From positions 1,021,878 through 1,085,877 of the forward strand of contig NZ_LHPI01000001.1 in the NCBI RefSeq assembly GCF_001274785.1: DNA of 64,000 nt. Reading direction: 5' to 3'. Origin of the DNA: Vibrio hepatarius. Its GTDB lineage: Bacteria; Pseudomonadota; Gammaproteobacteria; Enterobacterales; Vibrionaceae. Position numbers and translations under genes: made by a program. Below the pieces are notes generated by a model that was not told the DNA's origin, made no database searches, and was given only the letters and a program-made list of their open reading frames with translations. Positions 8,593 to 18,373 of this stretch are shown here, one piece after another (the first letter of the stretch is position 1; the number at the start of each line of letters is the position of its first letter).

Positions 8593-9376
8593 GTGTCACT
8601 TCCTTTGGTTCAAATAATGGGGGTAATAATCCAGCTTTCATCGCTTGTCTTACATGGAACATCAGATCCATTTGGCTGAGTCGATAAAGCTGCTCAATGC
8701 TGTCTAAAACAAAATACTCTGGCTGCATAATGTCGATACGATATGGCGTGCGCAGCACAGTGTGGATATCGAATTTGTCCCGTAGCGGCTTTGGATCTTC
8801 AAGCGCGTAAATGGTTTCACCCGGAGAAGACAAAATACCACCGCCGTAGATCTTTAATTCATCGCCCTCGTTTACCAGACCAAACTCAACTGTAAACCAG
8901 TATAAACGAGCCAAATAGACACGTTCTTTGCTGGTTGCTCGTTGACCTAGCTGACCATAAGTATGGGTAAATTCAGCGAACTGGGGATTGGTCAACATAG
9001 CACAATGACCAAAGATTTCATGGAAAAAGTCCGGCTCTTGCAAGTAGTCGAACTCCTCTCTCGAACGCAAAAATGTCGCGACCGGAAACTTCTTATTCGC
9101 CAGCAGTTCAAAGAAACGGTCAAAGTTGATCAGCGCGGGAACAGGCTCGACCTGCCAACCAGTTTCACGCATTAAAACTCGGTTGATTTCGGGTAGTTGC
9201 GGTACTCGATCTAACGGTAGGTCAAGCAATTCTAAGCCGCGTAAATACTCTTTACATGCTCGTTGCTCAACGTAGCCCAATTGACGTGTGACTAAGTCAT
9301 GCCAAATGAGATCTTCTTCGCTACTCCAGTCAACAAATCCTTTGTCGTTCACTGGGTTAGATACATACTGAGTCAT
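8585..9376 (-). CDS. phhA: Phenylalanine 4-monooxygenase
   Basis: Iron- and pterin-dependent hydroxylase converting L-Phe to L-Tyr in the cytosol. The three iron ligands are His119 and His124 in FFHEIFGH and Glu164 in WFTVEFGL (numbering from the ATG chosen here). The frame is open to 9436, but the ATG at 9376 has a strong AAGGAAAGG Shine-Dalgarno and gives 263 residues, the normal bacterial length. Operon with phhB. A near-consensus TyrR/PhhR box lies about 90 bp upstream, suggesting control by aromatic amino acids. Confidence 0.94.
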   Translation of the reverse strand: MTQYVSNPVNDKGFVDWSSEEDLIWHDLVTRQLGYVEQRACKEYLRGLELLDLPLDRVPQLPEINRVLMRETGWQVEPVPALINFDRFFELLANKKFPVATFLRSREEFDYLQEPDFFHEIFGHCAMLTNPQFAEFTHTYGQLGQRATSKERVYLARLYWFTVEFGLVNEGDELKIYGGGILSSPGETIYALEDPKPLRDKFDIHTVLRTPYRIDIMQPEYFVLDSIEQLYRLSQMDLMFHVRQAMKAGLLPPLFEPKEVTHA

Positions 9377-9386
9377 TGCCTTTCCT

Positions 9387-9404
9387 TTTAACAATTCCTT
9401 TACA
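9387..9404. promoter_or_regulatory. Weak second TyrR-like box
   Basis: TTTAAC-N6-TTTACA matches 10 of 12 consensus positions and lies just before the phhA ribosome-binding site. Weak pairs of TyrR boxes commonly accompany a strong one. Confidence 0.35.
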
Positions 9405-9466
9405 TAAAGCCTATCCCGATGCTGAATTGGTGACAATTACGCCAATGATATTCGAGCAAAAGCACC

Positions 9467-9484
9467 TGTAACATTATTTTTACA
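9467..9484. promoter_or_regulatory. TyrR/PhhR box upstream of phhA
   Basis: TGTAAC-ATTATT-TTTACA matches the TyrR-family palindrome TGTAAA-N6-TTTACA at 11 of 12 fixed positions. A possible sigma-70 promoter for phhA (TTGTCA, 17 bp, TAGGCT on the minus strand, 9408-9436) lies between the box and the gene. Confidence 0.65.
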
Positions 9485-9597
9485 TTTGACGTTTTTTTGC
9501 TTATTTTTCAGCAAGCTGATTATGCTCAGATGTTTGACTTTGTTTAGTTTTCAAACAAAACTTAAGCGGTATATAAGGACTATTGGACGAGGACGTC

Positions 9598-11583
9598 ATG
9601 CAGCAGTGTGTACAACCAAAAGCAGAACCGATTTGGGTTCCTAGCCAACAACGAGTTGAATCTTCTAACCTGCACCAGTTCATTCAACACATTAATATTC
9701 AAGGGCACGACATCCACAACTACGCAGAACTACACAAGTGGTCGATTGAGAACCCGCGCGATTTTTGGCTGGAAACGTGGCAGTTCTGTGATGTCATTGG
9801 GTACATGGGCGAATGCATTGCGGGTGAAGGGCTACCTAAATGGGGTGAACACGCGCCAAGCAGAGATACGATTTGGTTTCCCCAGGCACAACTGAACTAC
9901 GCAGAAAACCTGCTCTCTTACGCGTTTCAAGCGCCTTCAGATATCGCTATTTGGTTTACCAATGAACGAGGCGAGCAGCAAACGCTCACTTGGCAAGAGC
10001 TGTGCGATAAGGTTTCGATTGTACAACAATGGTTGGAACAACAAGGCATCAGCCAAGGTGATGTGGTCGCAGGTTATCTACCTCATATGCCTGAAACCGT
10101 GATTGCTATGCTCGCCACCACCAGCTTAGGTGCGATCTGGACATCGACCTCTCCTGACTTCGGCACAGAAAGCGTGGTTGAACGATTTGGCCAAGTACAG
10201 CCTAAAGTTCTTTTCTGTTGTAACGGATACCAATTCAACGGAAAAGCTTTCCCAATGGGAGAGAAAAACCGCGCGATCATCGACGCGTTGCCAAGCCTTA
10301 AAGCGACCTGCCAGATTGATTATCTGCCGTTGGTAGAGCAAGACAACAGCGGCCAATTGACCGAGTGGCAGTCCGTCATGGCGGACTTTATCCCCCACGC
10401 GCTCCACTACCAACGCATCAGCTTTAACGACCCGCTGTTTGTGCTCTACTCGTCGGGCACAACGGGGAAACCAAAGTGTATTGTCCATTCCGTGGGCGGG
10501 ATTACGCTTAACCATTTGAAAGAACACCAGCTTCACAGCGATATTCAGCCCAAAGATCGAGTATTCTATTACACCACCTGTGGCTGGATGATGTGGAACT
10601 GGCACGTTTCCGCTCTGGCGAGTGGCGCGACGTTAGTGATCTTCGATGGTAGCCCAATGTATCCAGACCAAAACGTGCTGTGGCAATTGGCTGAAAAAGC
10701 GGAAGTCAGTCTATTTGGCACATCGGCTAAATACCTTGAAGCATTGCAAAAAGGTGAATTTAACGCTCTTCAACAATTCGACCTCAGCCCACTCAAAACC
10801 TTATGTTCAACGGGCTCTGTGCTTTACCCTCAACAGTTCGATTATGTCTACAACGACATCAAGCAAGACCTGCATTTAGCGTCGATTTCTGGCGGCACTG
10901 ATATCTGCGGATGTTTTGTGATTGGTAACCCTATCTCTGCGGTTTATCGCGGCGAGTGTCAGTCCGCAGCGTTAGGGCTGGACGTCGCGGTATTCAATGA
11001 ACACGGCGAATCGGTTGTCGCTGAGCGCGGCGAACTGGTATGTCGCAACAGTTTCCCCAATCAGCCACTTGGCTTCTGGCATGACGATGGTGAGCGCTAC
11101 CACAATGCTTACTGGGCGAAGTTTACCAACACTTGGCACCACGGTGATGACGTAGAACAAACCGTTAGCGGTGGCATGGTCTTTTACGGTCGTAGCGATG
11201 CAACGCTCAACCCTGGTGGTGTGCGAATTGGTACCGCGGAAATCTACCAGCAAGTGAACCAGTTAGACGGCGTAATTGATTCTATTGCGGTATCTCGCCA
11301 TGTGGATGGAGATGAAAAGATCGTTTTGTTTGTTCAACTAAAGCCCGAGTGCAAACTGGATGAACAGCTTGCTTTACGAATTCGCACAACGCTCAAAGCC
11401 AAATGTTCACCAAGGCATGTACCCAGTGAGATCTATTCACTGAGCGAAATTCCAAAGACCAAGTCGGGCAAATTGGTTGAACTCGCGGTAAAACAGGTGT
11501 TACACGGGCTGGAAGTGAAAAACCAAGGCGCGATCGCTAACCCTTGGGTGTTAGAAGAAGTCGCTGATTTTGCTCAGCGATAG
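9598..11583 (+). CDS. Acetoacetyl-CoA synthetase (acetoacetate-CoA ligase)
   Basis: Activates acetoacetate with ATP and CoA. 661 residues, the usual size. The N-terminal ACS cap (WVPSQQRVESSNL...) and adenylation loop LYSSGTTGKPKCIVH are clear, as are GGTDICG, the YGRSDATLNPGGVRIG hinge and the C-terminal catalytic lysine in PKTKSGKLVE. The ATG at 9598 has GAGGA six bases upstream and is preferred over an in-frame TTG at 9583. It is divergent from phhAB. Because Phe/Tyr degradation ends in acetoacetate and fumarate, the two units fit one metabolic purpose. Confidence 0.93.
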   Translation: MQQCVQPKAEPIWVPSQQRVESSNLHQFIQHINIQGHDIHNYAELHKWSIENPRDFWLETWQFCDVIGYMGECIAGEGLPKWGEHAPSRDTIWFPQAQLNYAENLLSYAFQAPSDIAIWFTNERGEQQTLTWQELCDKVSIVQQWLEQQGISQGDVVAGYLPHMPETVIAMLATTSLGAIWTSTSPDFGTESVVERFGQVQPKVLFCCNGYQFNGKAFPMGEKNRAIIDALPSLKATCQIDYLPLVEQDNSGQLTEWQSVMADFIPHALHYQRISFNDPLFVLYSSGTTGKPKCIVHSVGGITLNHLKEHQLHSDIQPKDRVFYYTTCGWMMWNWHVSALASGATLVIFDGSPMYPDQNVLWQLAEKAEVSLFGTSAKYLEALQKGEFNALQQFDLSPLKTLCSTGSVLYPQQFDYVYNDIKQDLHLASISGGTDICGCFVIGNPISAVYRGECQSAALGLDVAVFNEHGESVVAERGELVCRNSFPNQPLGFWHDDGERYHNAYWAKFTNTWHHGDDVEQTVSGGMVFYGRSDATLNPGGVRIGTAEIYQQVNQLDGVIDSIAVSRHVDGDEKIVLFVQLKPECKLDEQLALRIRTTLKAKCSPRHVPSEIYSLSEIPKTKSGKLVELAVKQVLHGLEVKNQGAIANPWVLEEVADFAQR

Positions 11584-11596
11584 ACGAAGATATAAA

Positions 11597-11626
11597 AAAG
11601 CCCGGTCATCCACCGGGCTTTCTAAT
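11597..11626. terminator. Bidirectional Rho-independent terminator
   Basis: A 10-bp perfect stem (11597-11606 with 11612-11621) and 5-nt loop between convergent genes, with A-rich and T-rich flanks. Confidence 0.85.
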
Positions 11627-11637
11627 TTGCTCAACAA

Positions 11638-12219
11638 TTACTTTTTCGCAACCGCCATCAGCACTTTGAACGTGCCTTGCGGAGTATCAACATCAAAAGG
11701 TGTTGTTACGGTTACTTCATCAAAACCAACGCTGGTGAGCACTTGTTTTGCGTGCTGCGTTGTCATTCCACCGACTTCATCTTTATCCGACAACCAATCC
11801 CAATGGATAAAGTAGCCGCCTTCATCGACCAAACTGTAAACAATGTCTGCGACGTCAGAGTAATTAGGAATAAAACTGCAAACCGATGACGCAACCACAG
11901 CATCAAACTGATTGCGAAATGCAGGATGCATCGCCACTAAACCGCGGGTGAGCATATCAACCACTGGCTCAACGTTGTGTAACTCTTTTTTATCCAGTTG
12001 CTCGATCATCGCTTCTGAGCTATCTAAAGCAACAATATCTTTGGCGATAGGAGAAAGCTTTTGGCTTAGCAATCCAGTGCCGCACCCAAAATCAAGGATG
12101 TGCGCACCCTTAAGATCAATGATATCTTGCAGTGACTCAAATACTTTTGCAGCGAAAACCACTGTCGATTGTTCTTTTTCCCAGTCTACTGCGACATCAT
12201 CCCAACTCGTAGCCATCAT
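11638..12219 (-). CDS. Class I SAM-dependent methyltransferase
   Basis: 193 residues with the Rossmann motif I DFGCGTGLLSQ near residue 42, an acidic motif II (ALDSSEAM) and a motif III/IV region (FDAVVASSVCSFIP). This is the methyltransferase_11/25 type that modifies small molecules. The substrate is not evident. It stands alone, convergent with acetoacetyl-CoA synthetase and divergent from the LysR gene 142 bp away, which could be its regulator. Confidence 0.85.
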   Translation of the reverse strand: MMATSWDDVAVDWEKEQSTVVFAAKVFESLQDIIDLKGAHILDFGCGTGLLSQKLSPIAKDIVALDSSEAMIEQLDKKELHNVEPVVDMLTRGLVAMHPAFRNQFDAVVASSVCSFIPNYSDVADIVYSLVDEGGYFIHWDWLSDKDEVGGMTTQHAKQVLTSVGFDEVTVTTPFDVDTPQGTFKVLMAVAKK

Positions 12220-12361
12220 GATCTCCCTATAACTTCATTCATTTGGCGTCTCCCAAGAGTATCAAAACTGCATGAAATTCCTAGCATTTCAAAGCGGAAA
12301 ACGGACAATCTGCGAATATTATTATACTATCGATGAAAAGATCACTGATAACGCTTAATAA

Positions 12362-13240
12362 ATGAACTTATCTCAAATCGAAGCTTTCTGTAGTGTCGCT
12401 GATACGGGCTCCGTATCGGAAGCCGCACGACAATTGGAATGCAACCGTACAAAATTAAGTATGGCAATCAAAGCATTAGAGAAAGACCTCAACATTGAGT
12501 TGTTTGTCCGCAGCGGTAACAACCTGACCCTTTCAGAAGCTGGCAAAGCCATTTATAAAGATAGCCAAAACCTACTGGTTACGGCTCAACGGATTCGTCA
12601 AACTTGTGCACAGGTCTCAGGCGAGTTTAACGCCGAGGTATGGATTGCTCGCGACGATTCATTGCCAGACGAAATGTGGCAAGACTTATCTCATAAGCTC
12701 AATAAACGTTTTCCTGCGACGTCTTTTAATACCGTTCTCGCTTCCTCTGGGGACTTAGCAAACTTAGTCGCCACCCAGCAGGTTGATTTCGCGTTCGGCG
12801 TCGATTACGAGCGTACCGATGATCCACACATTGCTTATCAACCTTTGGGTAAGATTCGCATGATGTCGGTGTGTAAAGCCGATAACCCACTGAGTAAAAT
12901 GCGCCGCGTATCAGATGATGAACTAAGAAACGCGATGCAAGCGGTGATGGTGTACCTCAATGAAAAAGATAATCCAGAGCTGCAACCTTTCTCTCTGCGC
13001 CATATCGGCTTTTCCAGCTTTGATTACATGCTGAATACCATTCTTGAAGAAGATGCGTGGGGCGTACTGCCAGAGCCTCTGATTCGTCATTTATTGAGAA
13101 AGCAAAAGCTGGCGGTGATCAAACATACTTACGGCTTAACCCAAGAAGATTACTGCATGTTCACTGCCGCAGGTATGGCGGAACATCCAGGCATGTCGTG
13201 GCTAGCGGATAAGCTCAACGAATATTTGTTCGACTTCTAA
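12362..13240 (+). CDS. LysR-family transcriptional regulator
   Basis: 292 residues. The N-terminal winged helix-turn-helix (residues 1-60: IEAFCSVADTGSVSEAARQL, then LEKDLNIELFVR) is typical of the family, followed by the periplasmic-binding-like effector domain (about 90-290). LysR regulators often act on a divergent neighbour; here that is the methyltransferase. Targets and co-inducer are unknown. Confidence 0.88.
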   Translation: MNLSQIEAFCSVADTGSVSEAARQLECNRTKLSMAIKALEKDLNIELFVRSGNNLTLSEAGKAIYKDSQNLLVTAQRIRQTCAQVSGEFNAEVWIARDDSLPDEMWQDLSHKLNKRFPATSFNTVLASSGDLANLVATQQVDFAFGVDYERTDDPHIAYQPLGKIRMMSVCKADNPLSKMRRVSDDELRNAMQAVMVYLNEKDNPELQPFSLRHIGFSSFDYMLNTILEEDAWGVLPEPLIRHLLRKQKLAVIKHTYGLTQEDYCMFTAAGMAEHPGMSWLADKLNEYLFDF

Positions 13241-13440
13241 CGTTATCTGAATGCATTTTTAGACAGCAAATATCACTGAGCGTCAAATTTATTGACACAA
13301 AAATACACACATAACCAATTGATTTTAAACAAATAAAAATCAAAACCATCGTTAAGTGTTTGTTTATAGCACAGAATGCGTTTGTAAAATCCTCATATTT
13401 TGAGAAAACTATAGAGGTGTTTTACAACGAGATTTTGGTT

Positions 13441-14334
13441 ATGTGTGCCAGAACCAGCTTAAATGAGAAACGAATCCTGACCTTTTCAGCCCTTTTAGCC
13501 TCTGGCTTTGCGGGTGGTGGTCTAGTGCTCGGTTTACTTGTTGGCTCACTAGTCATTGTCTTTGACGGCGTCTATTCACTAGTCAGTTTACTGTTAACAT
13601 TATTGTCACTGGCCGCATCGCGATACATTCAGCGTCCATCGAAGTCACTTTTCCCATTTGGTAAAGCAATCCTTGAACCCGTTGTCATTGCTATCAAAGG
13701 TTTGGTGATCTTGTTGGTCGTGAGCTACTCGCTCTATTCAGCGATCATCGCGATGTTTAATGGCGGCCGAGAAGTCGACGCTTCTATCGCAACTTTGTTT
13801 GGTGTTGTAAACGTTATTGGTTGTGGTTACGCGTGGTGGTATATCGCCAACAAATCCAAACGCTTTTCATCAGGGTTGATTGCCGCTGAAGCGACACAGT
13901 GGAAAATGGATACGCTACTGAGTGTTGCTGTAACACTTGGGTTTATTTCTGCTTGGTTGGTATCTGTCTCGCCTTTTGCTGAGTACGCAGTGTACGCTGA
14001 CCCAATGATGATGATTTTAATGTCGTTCTACTTCATCAAAGTACCGTTCGATATGCTTCGCGAAGCGCTGCGAGAGCTACTAATGATGTCACCAAGCGAC
14101 GAGATTTGTCACGCGGTAGACAAAGAAGTCTCTGCACTAGAGCAGCAGGTCTCGCAAAAACTTAACGTGGTTGGAGTAGCCAAGGTAGGTCGTGAGCTGC
14201 GCGTCAGACTTGATGTTCACTCAAAAGGTAACCAAGTCGAGGTGGCGGAAGTAGAAAGAACGCGACGCATCCTCAAAGACAAACTCTCTAAGTTGTCACT
14301 CGACCTGAACCTGACGATGAATATCGCAAGTTAA
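13441..14334 (+). CDS. Cation diffusion facilitator-type transporter
   Basis: 297 residues from the ATG at 13441 (an in-frame TTG at 13360 would add 27 non-conserved residues). About six membrane helices are followed by a cytosolic C-terminal domain, the CDF layout. The metal-site positions are altered from zinc CDFs: helix 2 has VFDGVYSLVS and helix 5 AAEATQWKMDTL, a pattern of a poorly studied CDF branch, so substrate (metal ion or otherwise) is open. Monocistronic with its own terminator. Confidence 0.8.
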   Translation: MCARTSLNEKRILTFSALLASGFAGGGLVLGLLVGSLVIVFDGVYSLVSLLLTLLSLAASRYIQRPSKSLFPFGKAILEPVVIAIKGLVILLVVSYSLYSAIIAMFNGGREVDASIATLFGVVNVIGCGYAWWYIANKSKRFSSGLIAAEATQWKMDTLLSVAVTLGFISAWLVSVSPFAEYAVYADPMMMILMSFYFIKVPFDMLREALRELLMMSPSDEICHAVDKEVSALEQQVSQKLNVVGVAKVGRELRVRLDVHSKGNQVEVAEVERTRRILKDKLSKLSLDLNLTMNIAS

Positions 14335-14356
14335 CGCAAAGCAGAGTCATACATTG

Positions 14357-14384
14357 AAAAGCCACCAAATACGGTGGCTTTTTT
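14357..14384 (+). terminator. Rho-independent terminator
   Basis: A 10-bp perfect stem (14357-14366 with 14373-14382), 6-nt loop and T tail, after the CDF-type gene and shared with the convergent GNAT gene. Confidence 0.85.
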
Positions 14385-14389
14385 GCGCC

Positions 14390-14803
14390 TTAGGCATCTT
14401 CAATCGCCAACGTTAAGTGATAAAAATCTTTATCACTCTCTTCAATCACGTAACCTAAATCGGTATAGAAACGAATCGCTTCTGAATTGGCGATAAAACT
14501 CGACAATGTCATCATTTGGCGGGATGCATCGATAGCTTCTTGCTTCAACAAATCCATCACTTGCGCGCCAATACCTCTTCCTTGGAATTCGGGGAAAATA
14601 ATCAATAGGTGAAGATGCAAGCGCGTTGTCACATGTTTGTAGCAAACAAGCCCTACCCTTTCCCGACCTTGATAAATCCAGAAATACCAGTTCAAATCAT
14701 AATCGTTGGCCAATCTTGCACGCTGAAAGTTGTCATCCCAACCAAACACTGCGTCTACATACGGAAATAGCGCCACTTTTGTGACTGAAAAAACTACTTC
14801 CAT
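14390..14803 (-). CDS. GNAT-family N-acetyltransferase
   Basis: The acetyl-CoA-binding motif A is FPEFQGRGIGAQVMDLL, with motif B (FYTDLGYVIEE) after it. The frame is open to 14890, but the ATG at 14803 has AAGGAT at a good distance and begins at the first GNAT strand (137 residues). The substrate is not predictable. Confidence 0.83.
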   Translation of the reverse strand: MEVVFSVTKVALFPYVDAVFGWDDNFQRARLANDYDLNWYFWIYQGRERVGLVCYKHVTTRLHLHLLIIFPEFQGRGIGAQVMDLLKQEAIDASRQMMTLSSFIANSEAIRFYTDLGYVIEESDKDFYHLTLAIEDA

Positions 14804-15005
14804 TTCACTATCCTTGATGTTCATTAGTGCAACTTTCATACGATTATAAAACCTAACGCTTAAAAATGACCGAATCGAGTGTTGTAACAATAGTGTTGCA
14901 TATCATTTGCGGTACAAATCACTACACTTTTATTAATAGCAGTAGTAACTTATCACTTAGTTGCACTAACACTCCAAACCCTTACTTTTATTGAGCTTTT
15001 TGTTA

Positions 15006-18000
15006 ATGCTGAATCAATTTTTTATCACCGATGTTGAGAACGTAAATCTAATGACGGGCAGTTACAAGCTGTGGCTTGTGATTTTGTCAGTCTTTGTGGC
15101 ATCTATGACGTCATTCTTTGCGCTTCGACTCGCCGCAATGGCGCGTCATATCGTCGATACGTCACATCAGAGAATCGCCCTTCTATCAGGTTCTTTCATC
15201 ATGGCTGGCGGTGTTTGGAGTATGCATTTTATCGGAATGCTCGCTTTCAAGATGCCCCATCAACACGGCTACGACTTATTAATCACAACCCTTTCTGTGC
15301 TGCCAGCCATCATATCGTCTTACATCATGATCAAGTCATTGATTGATAATAACGACTCGCTAAAAATCTTAGTGCGCAATGGCATCGTTGTTGGTTCAGG
15401 TATCGGTGCCATGCACTACCTAGGGATGGAAGCGATGCAGATGGATATTCATCTGTTGTATGACCCTTACTGGTTTGCATTGTCGATTGTTGTAGCTGTA
15501 GCACTTTCGTTTATCGCCCTTTCTGCGCGCAGAGCATTACGCTCACGTTTTCCATCGATGCGTTCTTTGCACATTATTCTTATCAGCTCAGTCACCATGG
15601 GATGCGCGATTGCGGGCATGCACTACACTGGCATGGAAGCGGCACGCTTTATTATTCCTGACTCAATGTCTATGAGTGAAGCAACTGCACATGTCAGTGA
15701 ACAATCATTTCTCGCGATTGGCGTTGCTATTGCGACCTTATTTGTTTCCACATTAGCGGTTAATGTCAGCTCGCAACTTCGCTATCGTCAACTATTGACC
15801 GAAAAAACCGCCGGCGAAGCGCGACTGCAGGCGATTCTCGACACTGCCACCGACGGCGTGATCACGATTAACGCCAAAGGCATTATTCAAGGTATCAACG
15901 GGGCTGCAAGACGTATTTTTGGCTGGCAAGAACATGAAGTGGTTGGCAAAAACGTCTCTATCCTAATGCCAAACCCACATAGAGACGCCCACGACTCTTA
16001 CCTCAGCCGTTATTTTGAAACGGGTGAAGAGCGAATCATCGGTTCTCCGCGTGAAGTTTACGCGCAACATAAACAAGGCCACCTTATTCCTGTGCGCCTT
16101 GGGGTTGGACGAGTCAACCTCAAAGATGGAGAGACACTGTTTGTCGGCTTTGTCGCAGATATTTCTGACCGTAAAGCGATGGAAGAAAGACTACGAGAAA
16201 GCCAAGAGCGCTTAAGCTCATTGATGCAGAACATTCCGGGAGCCTCATTCCGTCGTCGCTTTGACAAAGAATGGACGCCCATTTTCTTAAGTGAAGGGAT
16301 GTTCGATATCTCAGGCTATTCATCGCGTTTGTTCTTAAATCAAGAGAAGTCATTCGCGAAGTTAGTGTTCGAAGACGACTTTAAATATGTCTGTGACCGC
16401 ATTCAGTCACTCGATGCTCATAACTCTACCTATGCGATTGAATACCGTTTGAAGCACCAAAATGGCGAGCCGGTTTGGGTACTGGAAAATGGCCTAGTGG
16501 TGAGAGACGACCAAGGTAACGTGAAGTGGATTGACGGTGTAATGATCAATATCTCGAACCTGAAGCAGGTCGAGCAAGAACTGATCAACGCGAAGCTACT
16601 TGCGGAAGAAGCGGCAGAAAGTAAAGCGAACTTCCTTGCCAATATGAGCCACGAAATACGCACACCGATGAACGCGATCATCGGCTTTACCGACATTCTG
16701 CTGGATTCAACCATCAGTGGTGAAAACCGTCGCCACCTTGAAACGATTGAGAAAGCCTCTCGCTCACTGCTTCACTTGCTCAATGACATTCTTGATAGCG
16801 CCAAGCTAGAGAAAAACAAACTAGATGTACAACCCGTGGCGTTCAACCTAGCCAACTGCGTCGACACTGTGATTTCCACGCTGTGGCTCAATGCGAAAGG
16901 CAAAGGCATTGACCTGTCCCTGACTCTGTCTGATGAGCTACCAGAGGTGGTATTCGGCGCAGAAGACCGTATTCGTCAGGTGCTAATGAATTTAGTGGGT
17001 AATGGCGTCAAGTTTACCGAAAGTGGCAGCGTCAGCTTAGACGTTACCGCAGTCGACGGTGAGAAAGATATGATTCGCTTTAGCGTGACGGACACCGGCA
17101 TTGGTATCGCGCCAGAACGAGTCAGCGCTATCTTCGATCCTTTTACTCAGGCAGATTCGTCCATGAGCCGTCGCTTTGGTGGCACGGGTTTAGGTACCAC
17201 GATCTCACGCCAGTTAGTCCACCTGATGGGTGGAGAAATCTACGCAACCAGTGAATTAGGTAAAGGTAGCTGTTTCTACTTCGATTTACCTCTACCTGCG
17301 AGTGAGTTGGAGTCTCAAGAGCAATCCGATCTCAAACTCACCCTACCGCCACTGCGCATTTTGGTTTGTGATGATATCGAGCAAAACCGCAACCTGCTAA
17401 AAATCTTGTTAGAGCGTGACGGCCACACGGTGATCACCGCAGACGATGGTATTGAAGCGATAGAGCGCTATCAAACAGACGAGCCTGAACTGATCCTGAT
17501 GGATCTACAAATGCCACGCCTAGACGGACTTGGCGCGAGTATAGAAATCCGCAACTGGGAGCAAAAATACGATAAACACGCGGTGCCAATTGTTGCACTG
17601 ACCGCGAGTGTCTTGGCGGAAGACCGCTATCAAGCTCAGGCGGCTGGAATGAATGGCTTCGCCAACAAACCCATCGACATGGCGCAATTGACTCAAGAGA
17701 TCGCACGCTCGATGAATCTCCGTTTGTCGGTAGAATCTTCAGCCGAACAAGCTCAGCCAAAACCAAACTCTCGATTTAAACTGATTCATTTACACAATGG
17801 CTTGAAGTTGTGGGGAGATGAGCACCTTTACGCGACCGAGCTGCGCAATATGGTCGAAAAACATCTCGATTTGCCTGCGCAGTTCAAACACCTAGTCGAT
17901 AACCATCAGTGGGAAGAACTCGCGGGTCGGTCGCACGCAATGAAAGGCTTGTCCGGCAACTTTGCGTTGATATCACTACATCATTTATTTAGTCAGTTGG

Positions 18001-18356
18001 AAAAAGCCGCCGATGACCACCAAATCTCGCAAGCTCAGCATGTTGTAAAGGAAATTACCGACAATTGGCCTACGCTTTGTAAAGAAGTGGCGACACTCGC
18101 CGACAAGTTAGTCATTGAAGCGAAAACAACGACAACGATGGATGACATTGACACTGAACAATTGCGAGACCTGCTGACCGAATGGTTGAAAGCCACTCAA
18201 GCGGGAGAATTGAGGGAAGACATAGCGGAAAACGTGCAACATGCCGTCCCTGCTTCCGTTAAGAAACCGATCGTTGATGCGATTAATGCGATTGACGATT
18301 TTGACTTTAACGTCGCTGCTAGCCACTTGGAATCAGCACTCGAAACGCTTCAATAA
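15006..18356 (+). CDS. MHYT-PAS-PAS hybrid histidine kinase with REC and Hpt
   Basis: A 1,116-residue inner-membrane sensor kinase. Order of domains: MHYT membrane sensor with three repeats (MHFIGM, MHYLGM, MHYTGM), proposed in the literature to bind copper and sense a diatomic gas; two PAS domains (about 275-400 and 405-520); HisKA with the phosphoacceptor His in NMSHEIRTPMN (about 549); HATPase_c (FGGTGLGTTI); a receiver with Asp about 833 in LMDLQMPRLDG; and a C-terminal Hpt with His about 977 in SHAMKGLSG. It thus holds a whole phosphorelay. The likely output is the HD-GYP regulator 18 bp downstream. An in-frame TTG at 14991 is an alternative start. Confidence 0.9.
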   Translation: MLNQFFITDVENVNLMTGSYKLWLVILSVFVASMTSFFALRLAAMARHIVDTSHQRIALLSGSFIMAGGVWSMHFIGMLAFKMPHQHGYDLLITTLSVLPAIISSYIMIKSLIDNNDSLKILVRNGIVVGSGIGAMHYLGMEAMQMDIHLLYDPYWFALSIVVAVALSFIALSARRALRSRFPSMRSLHIILISSVTMGCAIAGMHYTGMEAARFIIPDSMSMSEATAHVSEQSFLAIGVAIATLFVSTLAVNVSSQLRYRQLLTEKTAGEARLQAILDTATDGVITINAKGIIQGINGAARRIFGWQEHEVVGKNVSILMPNPHRDAHDSYLSRYFETGEERIIGSPREVYAQHKQGHLIPVRLGVGRVNLKDGETLFVGFVADISDRKAMEERLRESQERLSSLMQNIPGASFRRRFDKEWTPIFLSEGMFDISGYSSRLFLNQEKSFAKLVFEDDFKYVCDRIQSLDAHNSTYAIEYRLKHQNGEPVWVLENGLVVRDDQGNVKWIDGVMINISNLKQVEQELINAKLLAEEAAESKANFLANMSHEIRTPMNAIIGFTDILLDSTISGENRRHLETIEKASRSLLHLLNDILDSAKLEKNKLDVQPVAFNLANCVDTVISTLWLNAKGKGIDLSLTLSDELPEVVFGAEDRIRQVLMNLVGNGVKFTESGSVSLDVTAVDGEKDMIRFSVTDTGIGIAPERVSAIFDPFTQADSSMSRRFGGTGLGTTISRQLVHLMGGEIYATSELGKGSCFYFDLPLPASELESQEQSDLKLTLPPLRILVCDDIEQNRNLLKILLERDGHTVITADDGIEAIERYQTDEPELILMDLQMPRLDGLGASIEIRNWEQKYDKHAVPIVALTASVLAEDRYQAQAAGMNGFANKPIDMAQLTQEIARSMNLRLSVESSAEQAQPKPNSRFKLIHLHNGLKLWGDEHLYATELRNMVEKHLDLPAQFKHLVDNHQWEELAGRSHAMKGLSGNFALISLHHLFSQLEKAADDHQISQAQHVVKEITDNWPTLCKEVATLADKLVIEAKTTTTMDDIDTEQLRDLLTEWLKATQAGELREDIAENVQHAVPASVKKPIVDAINAIDDFDFNVAASHLESALETLQ

Positions 18357-18373
18357 GAAGGAAACGTTAGTCT

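Noticed and set aside
10126..10605. 159-codon minus-strand frame
   Set aside because: Lies wholly inside the acetoacetyl-CoA synthetase gene with no coding features; a shadow frame.
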